Source: CAJQQK01 sp965224225 (lineage in GTDB: Bacteria; Pseudomonadota; Alphaproteobacteria; Rhizobiales; Hyphomicrobiaceae). Taken from it: DNA of 64,000 nt. Shown one piece after another: positions 53,804-63,214 of this stretch; position 1 is the first letter of the stretch, and every line of letters starts with the position of its first letter. A program made the translations under genes and the position numbers. The stretch lies in the NCBI GenBank assembly GCA_965224225.1, contig CBDCZF010000020.1:62001-126000 (forward strand). Direction: 5' to 3'. The notes under the pieces are model-generated. The model made no database searches, was not told the origin of the DNA, and was given only the letters and a program-made list of their open reading frames with translations.

Positions 53804-54457
53804 TCATTGTGCGATTTCGCGAGGACGGGACACCATGATCATCAGCGCAATGCCGGTGGCAATGCCGACGGCAGCCCCCGTCGCCAGTCCGCCTGCACTC
53901 CACAATGCCAATCGCGACGACCAGTCCGGATAATCGGCTCCGATCTGGGCGCTAACATAGATCGCCGGTAGGCCCAGGGCCCATCCCGCGGCATTCGCGA
54001 TGACCCAGGCGCCCTTCGGTCTGGTTTGCGCCGGCAATGCCCAAGCCTGAACGACACCGAACAGCGTACCGACGACAACACCAAATAGACACGCGTACAA
54101 TGCCGTTGCGATGAGACCCGGCTCATCACCCGCGGCGCCGGCATTGCCGGCAACGATGAACAACGGGATGAATGTTCCAATGCCCCAGCCAAGCAGTCCG
54201 ACCGCAATGGTTGCGACAATCCATCGGACTGAAGAGACGTCGGGGAGGTACCAACGAACACCAACGGCCTGCAGTCCGCCGAGGATCACGCCTTCGGGAA
54301 CAGCCGCGAGCGTCATCAAGAGCCATACGCCGATGCGCGGAAGAATCGTTCCGGGTTCGCCGAAAAGGACGTTGACGCCGCCGTACCAGATTGCTGCAGC
54401 ACCGATCCCAAATAGCTCGGCGAGCGCGCATAGGATAACCCATCGGACATACCGCAT
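53804..54457 (-). CDS. Uncharacterised polytopic membrane protein
   Basis: A 217-residue protein starting at ATG 54457 (MRYVRWVILCALAELFGIGA); a longer frame is open upstream but overlaps the oxidoreductase gene. About six hydrophobic segments, including GVWLLMTLAAVPEGVILGGLQAVG, VATIAVGLLGWGIGTFIPLFIV, ACLFGVVVGTLFGVVQAWAL and GGLATGAAVGIATGIALMIMV. GLQ and GVVQAWALP glycine-rich repeats suggest an internal duplication of a three-helix unit. I recognise no family. It follows the CrtI-like gene after eight bases, so it is likely cotranscribed. Confidence 0.6.
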   Translation of the reverse strand: MRYVRWVILCALAELFGIGAAAIWYGGVNVLFGEPGTILPRIGVWLLMTLAAVPEGVILGGLQAVGVRWYLPDVSSVRWIVATIAVGLLGWGIGTFIPLFIVAGNAGAAGDEPGLIATALYACLFGVVVGTLFGVVQAWALPAQTRPKGAWVIANAAGWALGLPAIYVSAQIGADYPDWSSRLALWSAGGLATGAAVGIATGIALMIMVSRPREIAQ

Positions 54458-54464
54458 GGCCGCA

Positions 54465-55952
54465 TCACATTCGTGTTGATGATGCGAAAATCTTGCCGTC
54501 GTGCCTGCAGATCGCTTCGGCAACGTCGCGCCCCATCGCTGCCACAAAGGGAAGCCCCGGCAAGCCGGCCCACTGGCCGACCATATAGAAGTTCTTGAGA
54601 CCAGGAAGCGTCTGGCCCAGCCTTCGGCCGGTGAACATTGCGAGAAGCATCCGATTCCACGAGGGCTTGAATCCGTGACCGTTACCGGTGAACCGTTGCG
54701 TGGTCATTGGGGTCGCTACGTCGATCACCTCGACCTGCTGGCGAATGCCGGGGAAGCGCCTCTCCAGTTGTTCGATCACGGTTTCAGCGATCTTGTGTTT
54801 CTCGAGCGTATACGCCTCTAGATCGGCGTGCAGTTGCTTCCAATATTTGTAGCTGGTCGCGAAAACGACCTTGAGAGCGGATTTTCCCGGTAGTGCGAAG
54901 CCCGGCTCGAAACCGAACGGTTCGACGTAGAAGCGATTGCGCAGCTCGTCAGCGATCACGACCGGCTCCGCGAGAGGCAGCACGATGGCGTGCGGTTCAT
55001 CCGCCAGATCGCGTGCCACGCCGAGCGAAACGTGAATGCCCATTTCGATCCTGTCTTCGGGCTCATCGTAATAGGCGCGGATTGCGGAGTTCACGTACTT
55101 GCCGCCAAGCATGTCGAAAATCGTCGTCGGCCCGTAGCCATTTGAGATGACGATATCGGCGCGCTCCTCGCTGCCATCGGCAAGACGAACGCCGACTGCG
55201 CGATCGTTCTCGGTGAGGATCGATGTGACTTGCGCGCCATACACAACCTCTCCGCCCAGCTGGCGGAAGCGTTTCTCGATCTGATGCGAAAAGTTGGCAG
55301 AGCCGCCGACCGGCCAGGCCAGGTCGCCGACATGTGACCGGCCAAGGAAAGACAGGAAAACCAGCATCGGCTGCTGCGGCCAGTCATAGAGCAGCGTTGG
55401 GAACACGCGACGCAGGAAAGGATCGGTGAAGCGTTGGGCGAACCGCCCCATCGTCATGCCGCCGTACCTGATCAACGTCAGTACATAGCGAACGGCCTTC
55501 ACTCGCTCGAAGAGACTTGCGCGCGCCAGTCCCATGATGTCGAACCGTGTGAAGAGATGCGCTGCGTTGATGAGTTCGTCAATCACCTTGGTGTCGGCAG
55601 GCGCAAGCTGTTTCATGTGCGCAGCAAGCCGATCGAGATCGGTGTATACGGTGAGCGGTTCGCCATCGACCCGTTCGGCCTGCACAATCTCCTCGTAGCG
55701 CCGCATCCGGATGGCGGGCACGACGCCGAGCTCGCGCCACATCTCATGGAACAGGCTATCGGGGCATGATCCTGTAAGATTGTGGATGCAGCCATCAAAG
55801 GTATAGCCGTCACGCTGCCACGCGGCACACATTCCGCCCGGCACAGTGTGCATCTCGAGAACGCGGACATCGTACCCGTTCATCTGCGCATAGCAGCCCG
55901 TCGACAGGCCGCCGATGCCCGCACCGATGGTGAGTATCGATTTTTGCGTCAT
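54465..55952 (-). CDS. Phytoene desaturase/retinol saturase-like FAD oxidoreductase
   Basis: A 495-residue CrtI-type NAD(P)/FAD-dependent enzyme. The FAD motif ILTIGAGIGGLSTGCYAQMNGYDVRVLEMHTVPGGMCAAW is followed by the GYTFDGCIHNLTG segment typical of this family. WPVGGSANFSHQIEKRFRQLGGEVVYGAQVTSIL is the second cofactor region and GMGFKPSWNRML (as GHGFKPSWNRML here) with VGQWAGLPGLPFVAAMGRDVAEAIC the C-terminal signature. Carotenoid genes are absent, so it resembles the broad retinol saturase/desaturase group of unknown lipid substrate. It heads a two-gene unit with the membrane protein at 53804. Confidence 0.85.
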   Translation of the reverse strand: MTQKSILTIGAGIGGLSTGCYAQMNGYDVRVLEMHTVPGGMCAAWQRDGYTFDGCIHNLTGSCPDSLFHEMWRELGVVPAIRMRRYEEIVQAERVDGEPLTVYTDLDRLAAHMKQLAPADTKVIDELINAAHLFTRFDIMGLARASLFERVKAVRYVLTLIRYGGMTMGRFAQRFTDPFLRRVFPTLLYDWPQQPMLVFLSFLGRSHVGDLAWPVGGSANFSHQIEKRFRQLGGEVVYGAQVTSILTENDRAVGVRLADGSEERADIVISNGYGPTTIFDMLGGKYVNSAIRAYYDEPEDRIEMGIHVSLGVARDLADEPHAIVLPLAEPVVIADELRNRFYVEPFGFEPGFALPGKSALKVVFATSYKYWKQLHADLEAYTLEKHKIAETVIEQLERRFPGIRQQVEVIDVATPMTTQRFTGNGHGFKPSWNRMLLAMFTGRRLGQTLPGLKNFYMVGQWAGLPGLPFVAAMGRDVAEAICRHDGKIFASSTRM

Positions 55953-56645
55953 TGCGATGAACCGAACTCAATGATCTCCAAATAGGAACACTCAACCCAT
56001 CGGCGAAAGCGCCAACACGCGAAGAACGCCACCCACAAAGTGGACCTTGGGCCAATCGCGGGCTCTGCGTCTACGCGCCCGGCAGGGCTGCGCCAACACC
56101 AAGCAACCTGCCAGTGACTTCGGATCAAGACTTTGATTTTGCTCAAGCCATCCGCCACGTTCCTGAACCGCACGGCCGCACCATGCTGATGCCGCTCCCA
56201 TTTGCTATCCACGGATGCGTCGTCCTTCAGCACTTGCGATCCGGCAATTTAGCCTGAGGCAAACCCTATAACACCCATTGCGAGGTTCAATGCTGCGAGC
56301 CACAGTGCGCTGCGGTGAGATGCCGTGGCGTGTGTTGGGACCTCACCGCAACAGATGCCGGCGCTACCCTCAGGCGTTTTCTGGTCCGGCCGCATGGCGG
56401 CTCAGGCCGCGAGGGCAGATCGCCCCTCTATCGCGCGCCCGGTTAGATAGGTTGCGGCGAAGATGAGGGCCTGCGGGATCCACAAACCCAACACGCTGCC
56501 AAACATCTCAAACCGAAAAAACCGAAAACGAAAGCTGATTGTCGCTCCGCGTCAATCAAAGTGCTTGCCAAAACGATGGCCCTCTCATCCAGATTGTCGC
56601 GCTATACACGCCCGTGTTCCAGGTCTTGTCTGACCATGTACTCAA
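55953..56645. other. Long intergenic region, possibly eroded gene
   Basis: About 690 bases upstream of the oxidoreductase and downstream of groEL, no complete gene. A minus frame at 56402-56506 reads MFGSVLGLWIPQALIFAATY then LTGRAIEGRSALAA and stop, which looks like the last membrane helix of a lost transporter or other membrane protein. The remainder shows no motif on either strand. Confidence 0.4.
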
Positions 56646-58268
56646 TCAAATCCCCATGTTGCCGGGCATAGGATGCTCTTTCTTCTCTTCGGGTATCTCG
56701 GTCATTGTTGCTTCGGTCAAAAGCAGAACGCTTGCAACCGACACGGCGTTCTCAAGCGCAATTCTGACCACCTTGGTTGGGTCAATGATACCTGCTTCGA
56801 CAAGATCGACATAGACTCTTCGAGCTGCGTCAAACCCATAGCTACCTTCGCTTTCAAGCATGCGGGCGACAACAACGCCGCCATCGGTGGCGGAGTTTTC
56901 AGCAATCTGGCGGGCGGGCGCCTGTAATGCACGGATCAAGATCTGGGCGCCGGTCTTGACGTCGCCTTCAAGGGTGGCCTCCAATTCCTCGACGGGCTTC
57001 GTACACCGGAGCAGGGCAAGACCGCCTCCGGGCACGATACCCTCCTCGACGGCAGCTTTGGTCGCGCTAATGGCGTCATCCAGTGCTTCCTTCCGAGCCT
57101 TGAGTTCGGTCTCGGATGGCGCGCCGACACGAATGACGGCGACGCCGCCTGCCAGCTTAGCCAGTCGCTCCTGCAATTTCTCGCGGTCATAGTCGGATGT
57201 TGTATCCTCAATTTGCCGACGGATTTGACCGACACGGGCTTCAATATCGGCTTTGGTACCAGACCCGCCAACAATGGTCGTCGTGTCCTTGTCGATCGTT
57301 ACACGGTCGGCGCTACCCAGCATGTCGAGCGTCGTGTTCTCGAGCTTGAAGCCGAGGTCTTCGCTGATTACAGTGCCGCCCGTGAGGATGGCAATGTCTT
57401 GCAGCATAGCTTTGCGCCGATCACCGAATCCAGGCGCTTTGACGGCGGCCACCCGAAGCCCTCCCCGCAGCTTGTTGACTACCAAGGTTGCCAAGGCTTC
57501 GCCTTCGACGTCTTCAGCAATAACCAACAGCGGTTTACCGGACTGAACGATCTTTTCCAGCAACGGCAAAATCGGTTGCAGGCTCGACAGCTTCTTTTCG
57601 TGAATTAGAATGTGCGGCTCACTTTGCTCGACGCTCATCCCTTCGGGATCAGTAATGAAATAGGGAGAGACGTAGCCGCGATCGAATTGCATGCCCTCGA
57701 CAACATCAAGTGTCGTTTCTGTCGTCTTGGCCTCTTCGACGGTGATGACTCCATCATTACCAACCCTATCCATGGCGTCGGCGACCAAATCCCCAATCTC
57801 AGGGTTATTGTGCGCTGAGATGGCTGCCACTTGCGCTTTCTCAAGCCGTTGTTGAACCGGTCGTGACATTTCCTTGAGTGCTTCGATCGCCGTTGCGGCG
57901 GCTTGGTCGAGGCCGCGCTTGATGTCGATGGCACTGGCGCCGGCGACAACGTTGCGAATGCCGTCAGAGAGAATCGAGTGGGCTAGGACGGTTGACGTCG
58001 ATGTGCCATCCCCAACATTTTCTCCGGTCCGCTCGGCCGCTTGCCGGAGCATCTGCACGCCCAAATTCTCTTCTGGGTCTTTGAGATCGAACTCCTTGGC
58101 GATTGTGACGCCGTCGTCGCAAACGAGAGGCGCTCCCCACGTTTTCTGGATCAGAACAGACTTTGACTTCGGGCCAAGCGTCAATCGAATTGCATCAGCG
58201 AGCTTGGTGCACCCCTGGAGGATTTTTTCTCGCGCTGCAGAGCGAAAAAGAACCTGCTTGTGAGCCAT
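56646..58268 (-). CDS. groEL: GroEL-type chaperonin, solitary and divergent
   Basis: A 540-residue 60-kDa chaperonin forming an ATP-driven folding ring. ATP site GENVGDGTSTSTVLAHSIL (Asp87 conserved), apical VISEDLGFKLEN and hinge VEEGIVPGGGLALLRCTKP are all present, and length is normal. It is unusual in two ways: no groES lies upstream, and the C-terminus ends EKKEHPMPGNMGI rather than in the Gly-Gly-Met repeats of housekeeping GroEL. The N-terminus (LFRSAAREKILQGCTKLADA) also differs from the usual KEV.F....R..M..GV. I see no CIRCE inverted repeat in the 240 bases upstream. This is probably an accessory paralogue. Confidence 0.95.
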   Translation of the reverse strand: MAHKQVLFRSAAREKILQGCTKLADAIRLTLGPKSKSVLIQKTWGAPLVCDDGVTIAKEFDLKDPEENLGVQMLRQAAERTGENVGDGTSTSTVLAHSILSDGIRNVVAGASAIDIKRGLDQAAATAIEALKEMSRPVQQRLEKAQVAAISAHNNPEIGDLVADAMDRVGNDGVITVEEAKTTETTLDVVEGMQFDRGYVSPYFITDPEGMSVEQSEPHILIHEKKLSSLQPILPLLEKIVQSGKPLLVIAEDVEGEALATLVVNKLRGGLRVAAVKAPGFGDRRKAMLQDIAILTGGTVISEDLGFKLENTTLDMLGSADRVTIDKDTTTIVGGSGTKADIEARVGQIRRQIEDTTSDYDREKLQERLAKLAGGVAVIRVGAPSETELKARKEALDDAISATKAAVEEGIVPGGGLALLRCTKPVEELEATLEGDVKTGAQILIRALQAPARQIAENSATDGGVVVARMLESEGSYGFDAARRVYVDLVEAGIIDPTKVVRIALENAVSVASVLLLTEATMTEIPEEKKEHPMPGNMGI

Positions 58269-58511
58269 TATGTGAACTCCTCAAGATTCGGCAGCAAAGA
58301 TGGGAATTGCCCGACCAGCAATATCGCGAAGACAGCTTGCCGAGGTTGACTCAGATCATTTCTTTAGGTCGCTCCTTACTGTCAATTGCGATCTCCATCG
58401 TCGTAGTTTTGGTAGTGTTCGCCAACTGACGGAGGATTATTCCGTCAACCTAGAAATCGGTCAGACTGAATTCATTGCGACACCGCGCGCTAACGATACT
58501 CGGGCAGGCCG

Positions 58512-59006
58512 CAGGGCTATCGCATATGGCCGAGCAGTCTGAGCAGGAATTGATCATTCCATCCTGCGCGCTTTAGTTTTTCGGTTATCGAGCCTTTGGT
58601 TTTGTCGCATCTGACGACATCGAGGGCGCGGCGGCGCAGGACGGCGATGTTGGCGGGGCCGTGGTCTTTTCGGTTGCGCGCCGCGTCTTCACGAAACGAC
58701 ACGTCGAGTTGCCAGTGGAGCGCATTCTCGATCTGCCAGTGTGCCCGGACCGTTTCCAGCAACGCTTGCGCAGAGAGCTTGCGCGACAGCGCAAAGATCC
58801 GCACCTCGCTCGATGTCCTGCCGTCGATCTCGCGAGTCTCCTCGATGCGGCCACATGCTTTCAGGCCTGCAAACTCATGATGCCTGGCGAGACCCGTCGC
58901 ATTGACGACGATGGCGACCCGCGTCTCGATGCGGCCGTGCGCCTTGGTCTCGCTCCTGGCGGTGGGATGGCGACTTGTGACCTTGGCCAGTTTTGAGCGT
59001 GCATCC
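58512..59006 (-). pseudogene. ISAs1-family transposase, C-terminal part with one IS end
   Basis: The minus frame reads HGRIETRVAIVVNATGLARH, SEVRIFALSRKLSAQALLET and VRAHWQIENALHWQLDVSFR, then EDAARNRKDHGPANIAVLRR and a stop at 58517. These are the hallmark C-terminal motifs of ISAs1 (H-repeat) transposases, including W-QIEN-LHW-LDV-F-ED. The terminal repeat CAGGGCTATCGCATA starts at 58512 and contains the stop codon. The 5' side is replaced at about 59007 by an inverted piece of IS21. Confidence 0.88.
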
Positions 59007-59007
59007 G

Positions 59008-59563
59008 ACATCGCGATCGCCATCGCGCGCCAATGCATCCGGGCGGGCCGCAAGGCGCGCTTCTTCAACGTCGTCGACCTGGTCAATCGGCTCGAGACCG
59101 AAGTGAAGCTCGATCGCCAGGGCCGCACCGCCGACGTACTCAGCCGCGTCGACCTCGTCATCCTCGACGAACTCGGCTACCTGCCGTTCGCGCAATCGGG
59201 CGGCCAACTGTTGTTCCACCTGATCAGCCGGCTTTACGAGCGCACCTCGATCATCGTGACGACCAACCTTGCATTCGCCGAATGGCCCAGTGTGTTCGGC
59301 GACGCCAAGATGACGACTGCGCTGCTCGACCGCCTCACGCATCACTGCGACATCATCGAGACCGGCAACGACAGCTGGCGCTTCAAGAACCGCTCCTGAC
59401 GTGCGCCAGCCCGAGTCATGGCGCACTCGCCCGATCGTCTCCACCGTGATCATGCCCCTACAAGCCCCCGCTTCAGAACCACTTCGGGCGGAAATGCTGA
59501 ACCCGTGGGGGTGGGGTCAAAATTGAACGCCGATCCGGGGTCAATTTTCGGCGCCGATTGACA
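59008..59563 (+). mobile_element. IS21 copy C, left-end piece with IstB C-terminus
   Basis: About 556 bases matching the left end of copies A and B in inverted orientation. They hold the 3' part of istB (from IAIAIARQCIRAGRKARFFN to the stop at 59399) and the complete left terminal repeat ending CGGCGCCGATTGACA at 59563. Differences from copy A include ADVLSRVD for ADALNRVD, so it diverged separately. The Walker A, N-terminus and all of istA are gone. Confidence 0.92.
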
Positions 59564-59718
59564 GTGAACGGATATAAGAATGTCGAGAATAGGTCCTGGC
59601 TGACAAAACACCGGGGAGAGTTATTGATCCATGCCGGAATGAGCCAAGAGGACATGATTGACAGCGACGATATCGAAATCGAGTACGGCATCAAGTTGCC
59701 CGAGAACCTGGAGTTTCC
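59564..59718 (+). pseudogene. ASCH-domain protein fragment between two IS remnants
   Basis: The 155 bases encode VNGYKNVENRSWLTKHRGEL and LIHAGMSQEDMIDSDD before reaching the second element. The N-G-Y-K-x-V-E-N-R-x-W...Y/HRG..LIHAG order is the core of ASCH domains, which are RNA-binding-like folds related to PUA. The part before the conserved strand and the C-terminal half are missing, removed by IS21 copy C on the left and by the second IS21-type element on the right. No start codon of its own. Confidence 0.75.
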
Positions 59719-60360
59719 GGCCTTGAGATTGTCCGAGACGATCTGGCCCGGCACACCGCCGAAAAACCGGCACGCACGTTCGTGAGAACTGCACCAGTCC
59801 GGCAACGTTTGTCTCAACATCGCCTCGGCATAGGTGTAGCTCGATGCTCCGAGTACCGCGATGAACAGTTGGCAGGCATGTACCTCGCCCGTGGCGCCGT
59901 CGACAATATCGATCGTCTGGCCGGCATAATCGACGAACATCTTCTCGCCAGCCACATGGCGCTGGCGCATCGTCGGCACGAGACGCCCTTCCCACTGCCG
60001 GTAGCGCATACAGAACTGGGAGTAGCCATAGCCATCCGGATATGCCGCCCGGTACTCCTCCCACAGCAACATCAGCGTTACGGACTTGCGCCGCAGTTCA
60101 CGGTGAACGTGCGCCCAGTCCGGTTGCGGACGCGATTGGTCATGACTGGCGCCGGGCGACGCAAACAGCCGCTGCTCCAGCGCGTCATCGTCGAGGCCTT
60201 CCGGCACCGGCCAAGCGAGCCCGGCTTGCTTTGCGCGCTCCAGATAATCGCCCACCGTCGAGCGTCCGACCCCGAGGCTGGCGCCAATCTCACGATGGGT
60301 CAGCCCGGCAGCCTTCAGCCGCAAGGCTTCTCTGATCTTCCGCATCGGTAATCTCTTCAT
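59719..60360 (-). pseudogene. istA: IstA-like transposase fragment (IS408/IS1326 subgroup)
   Basis: The N-terminal helix-turn-helix KIREALRLKAAGLTHREIGA then SLGVGRSTVGDYLERAKQAG is followed by HVHRELRRKSVTLMLLWEEY, AAYPDGYGYSQFCMRYRQWE, MRQRHVAGEKMFVDYAGQTI (first catalytic Asp) and FFGGVPGQIVSDNLKAG (second Asp). It then passes into unrelated sequence. The Glu of the triad and the C-terminus are lost. It differs clearly from the IstA of copies A and B. Confidence 0.88.
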
Positions 60361-60446
60361 AAGGCTCTCCCCGCTGCCCCCAAAAGGCAGCGAGGCTAAC
60401 CCGCCAAAAGATCACCAACGGCACCGCTCACGCGACATCCACAGCT

Positions 60447-60541
60447 TGTCCGGATGCCCCGGAATCGTGTCCGGATGAAATCGGAATCCTTGTCCGGATC
60501 AGATCGGAATCACTGGCCGAATGGGGCCGGAATGGGCACCT
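60447..60541. repeat. Four tandem end repeats of the second IS21-type element
   Basis: Units begin at 60447, 60468, 60491 and 60514 with the pattern TGTCCGGAT-N-CGGAAT (fourth unit TGGCCGAAT...CCGGAAT), spaced 21-23 bases. Multiple end repeats are the normal transposase-binding array of this IS21 subgroup. Confidence 0.75.
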
Positions 60542-60547
60542 GGAATG

Positions 60548-61672
60548 TCAGGCATCGGGCTCTGGCGGGATTAGTACGAAGTTCCCGAAATGGCGTTTCT
60601 CAAGAAAGTCGGCCTGGGCATTGGCGATCTGATCTAGGGGATAAGTCGCGGCCAGCAGCGGCTGGATCTCGCCGCGTTCGATGTAACCGATGAGATTTGG
60701 AAAGACCGGCTCGTCCCAGCCTGTTGAACCATAGAGCGTGATGTCCCTGAGATACATGTCGCGCATGTCGAGCGAAACGATGGGCCCGGCGATGGCGCCT
60801 GATGAGGCGTAGCGCCCGCCCCGGCGCAGCACCTTCAGCATCGCTGGAAAGCCTGGCCCGGCGACATTGTCGACAACCACGTCTACGGCGTTTTCTCCGA
60901 GGCTTGCGATCGGATCCTTATTGCGATCCACCAGAACGTCCACGCCGAGAGCATTGAGGTCGTCGTGCTTTGCACGGCTGGCAATGGCAATCACCTCGGC
61001 ACCGCGCCGCCGCGCAAGCTGGACCGTTGCCGAGCCAACGCCGCCGGACGCTCCCGTCACAAGCACGCGTTCGCCAGCAGCAAGGCGGACCCTGTTGAGC
61101 ATGGTTTCAGCTGTCCCGTAGGCGCAAGGAATCGTCGCCAATTCAGCATCCGACCAGTCGCACGATACCTGGAAGACTTCAGTGGCGGGCACGGCCACGA
61201 ACTGCGCGAAGGCGCCGTCGAAATCGGAACCCATCCAGATGTTCTCTGGTGAGCCGAAGCCATGCGGTCGCATGCATGCACGCACCAGCACCCGTTCTCC
61301 GATCAATGCCCCATCGGCACCATCGCCAACCGCGACGACGCGACCGCAACAGTCGGTGCCTTGGATAAATGGAAACGGCGTTGCTTCGTTCCAGCCACCA
61401 TCTACCTTCTGGTCCGTTTTCGTGCCAGCGTCGTCGGCGGCCGCATTCGTGCTTTGCGCGACGCTTGATGAGTACCAGCCAAGGCGGGTGTTGATCTCCG
61501 TGTTATTCACGCCTGCGGCCAGGACCTGAAGCAGGGCTTCGCCGGTTTTGGGTTCAGGTTTTGGCACCCGAACAAAGGACAGCTTGTCGACCCCCCCCTG
61601 GCCGGTCGTCACGACTGCCAGCATGGATGGGCCGCCGTCCGCCAGCGTGAAACCATCTGCTTCTTTTGTCAT
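60548..61672 (-). CDS. MDR-superfamily quinone oxidoreductase/alcohol dehydrogenase
   Basis: A 374-residue medium-chain dehydrogenase/reductase. The GroES-like N-terminal domain (PKTGEALLQVLAAGVNNTEINTRLGWY) is followed by TPFPFIQGTDCCGRVVAVGDG, then the cofactor motif GERVLVTGASGGVGSATVQLARRRGAEVIAIAS (AxGGVG type, favouring NADPH). It lacks the structural-zinc cysteine quartet of true alcohol dehydrogenases, so the quinone-oxidoreductase or enoyl-reductase group is more likely. The stop codon TGA coincides with the end of the IS21-type element, so the original C-terminus may differ slightly. Substrate unknown. Confidence 0.85.
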   Translation of the reverse strand: MTKEADGFTLADGGPSMLAVVTTGQGGVDKLSFVRVPKPEPKTGEALLQVLAAGVNNTEINTRLGWYSSSVAQSTNAAADDAGTKTDQKVDGGWNEATPFPFIQGTDCCGRVVAVGDGADGALIGERVLVRACMRPHGFGSPENIWMGSDFDGAFAQFVAVPATEVFQVSCDWSDAELATIPCAYGTAETMLNRVRLAAGERVLVTGASGGVGSATVQLARRRGAEVIAIASRAKHDDLNALGVDVLVDRNKDPIASLGENAVDVVVDNVAGPGFPAMLKVLRRGGRYASSGAIAGPIVSLDMRDMYLRDITLYGSTGWDEPVFPNLIGYIERGEIQPLLAATYPLDQIANAQADFLEKRHFGNFVLIPPEPDA

Positions 61673-62283
61673 CCCTGCGCTCCAAGAGGACGTCGTTCGC
61701 CACCAGCGAAGCGTAGCAAGGCAATTCAGCCTTGTATTCCTAGTTGGCGACCTCCTCCGCGTCGGGTCGCTAAGAGGCTATTTTGTAATGTCAAAATCGA
61801 CAAGAAGCAGAGATAGCCGTCATTCGGCGCTCATTCCGTTGGGCCACATTGAAGCCGCCGATCCAACTCGGCAGCACCTTCGATAGCTGACATCCACGCA
61901 TTTTCCGGCCGAAATTCTGGTTTGAATGCCATCATGTCCGCATTGGTCTGAAAGGAACAGCTTGGCCGTAGCGCGACAGTTCGAAAACCGGAAATCGCCT
62001 CGGTGGCCATCGTTGCAATGCACCAATGTCGAATCGTCCACAGAGCGGACTCTGACACTCCTGATCGGTCGTGCAGACCTGCATCAGAATGACGAAAAAT
62101 GTCTGAGTATTGCGATCTGCAGTGACGTGATGAAAGGCCTTCCCTGCGTCTGCAGGGGTCGCAACTCAAATTGCCCGGGAGGCGTGGAATCTGTCTGAAC
62201 GTGCGCACGTCGCGCATGCCCAGACGCGTCCAATTGGGTTGACACTTTGCATCCCAATCAAGAATGACGCCAAGTCGAACCAT
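61673..62283. other. Intergenic region, no recognised gene
   Basis: About 610 bases between the oxidoreductase and the dioxygenase. Open frames of 90-150 codons exist on both strands (for example 61831-62283 minus), but they have no domain-like pattern and overlap each other. A short hydrophobic-poor minus-frame segment near 62000 hints at an eroded regulator, which I cannot support. Confidence 0.4.
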
Positions 62284-63156
62284 TCACGCTGCCAGCACAG
62301 CCTCTTGGCCGGCAATGGTGGTACGGTGCATGACGCGTCGTTCAGTTGGATCGTGGGGCGTCACATAGTGCATCGTGCAGCGGTTGTCCCACATGACAAT
62401 GTCATGGTTTTCCCATTGATGGCGGTATACGAACTCGTCGCGTTCAGAGAATTCGGTCAACTCCGCGATTAGATCGACCGCTTCAGTATCATCCATGCCC
62501 TCGATCGCATCGTTGTATATCGGGCTGATATAAAGCGACTTTCGACCAGTCACTGGATGGCGGCGCACCAGAGGCTGCCAGATCGCGGGCATCGCAGCGC
62601 GTTCCTCTTCTGTCGGCTTGCGCGCGCCCAGATCCCGGCTCAGCATCTCAAAATCGTGCCGCGCCGTCCGCCCTTCAATTTTCGTTTTGAGCTTTTCAGG
62701 CAGCGCATCGTAGACGGCATACATGTTGGTGAAGCAGGTCAAACCACCGGTGCGACTAACTTCGATGCCGTGCAATAATGAACCGACAGCCGGTTTCTCG
62801 CGATAGCTCGAGTCCGTATGCCACTTCCGAGCCCCCGACAACTGTTTCATCGTGGGGTGTGATGCCGGCATGATATTGCCGTCTTCATCCGTATTCGAAA
62901 CCCGAAAGATTTCCGGAATGACGGTTGACTTGAGAATGTTCTGATGAAACACCTCGGGTTCGCCGAAATAGTGGGTCACCTGCACATGTTCTTCGTCGGT
63001 CACGGGCTGATCCGGAAAGACCAGAACAAGGTGGTCTGCCCATGCGCTCTGGATGGCCTCGACCGTCTCGCTAGTCAGAGGCCTCCTGAAGTCAACACCT
63101 CGCACTTCGGCACCGAGAGCCGGATGCAATTTGCGCACGTTCAAGTTCGCCACCAT
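62284..63156 (-). CDS. TauD/TfdA-family Fe(II)/2-oxoglutarate dioxygenase
   Basis: A 290-residue dioxygenase starting at ATG 63156 behind a GGAAGGG site; the longer open frame to 63279 is not family-like. Motifs: LHPALGAEVRGVDFRRPL, ARKWHTDSSYREKPAVGSLL with the HxD iron ligands, GGLTCFTNMYAVYDAL, RRHPVTGRKSLYISPIYND and the distal His/Arg in NHDIVMWDNRCTMHYVTPHDPTERRVMHRTTIAG. Relatives oxidise taurine, 2,4-D or other small acids at the expense of 2-oxoglutarate. It is 58 bases downstream of the cupin gene on the same strand, so probably one operon. Confidence 0.92.
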   Translation of the reverse strand: MVANLNVRKLHPALGAEVRGVDFRRPLTSETVEAIQSAWADHLVLVFPDQPVTDEEHVQVTHYFGEPEVFHQNILKSTVIPEIFRVSNTDEDGNIMPASHPTMKQLSGARKWHTDSSYREKPAVGSLLHGIEVSRTGGLTCFTNMYAVYDALPEKLKTKIEGRTARHDFEMLSRDLGARKPTEEERAAMPAIWQPLVRRHPVTGRKSLYISPIYNDAIEGMDDTEAVDLIAELTEFSERDEFVYRHQWENHDIVMWDNRCTMHYVTPHDPTERRVMHRTTIAGQEAVLAA

Positions 63157-63214
63157 GGAAACAATCCCTTCCTGCTCTAACCACTCCTGCTTCGCGGTCA
63201 ACGCAACACAGCCA

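Larger units (their letters stand above)
59719..60550 (-). mobile_element. Remnant of a second IS21-type element
   Basis: It contains the N-terminal 215 or so codons of a different IstA and one end with four tandem repeats (60447-60541), finishing TGACATTCCAGGTGCC when read from 60550. The end sequence overlaps the stop codon of the quinone oxidoreductase gene. The 3' half of istA, istB and the other end are missing; it stops inside the ASCH fragment at about 59719. Confidence 0.8.

Noticed and set aside
58269..58511. CIRCE heat-shock operator upstream of groEL
   Set aside because: No TTAGCACTC-N9-GAGTGCTAA type inverted repeat is present.
61831..62283. A 150-codon minus frame upstream of the quinone oxidoreductase
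   Set aside because: No domain pattern; Arg/Ser/Cys-rich composition typical of a non-coding frame, and other frames are equally open.
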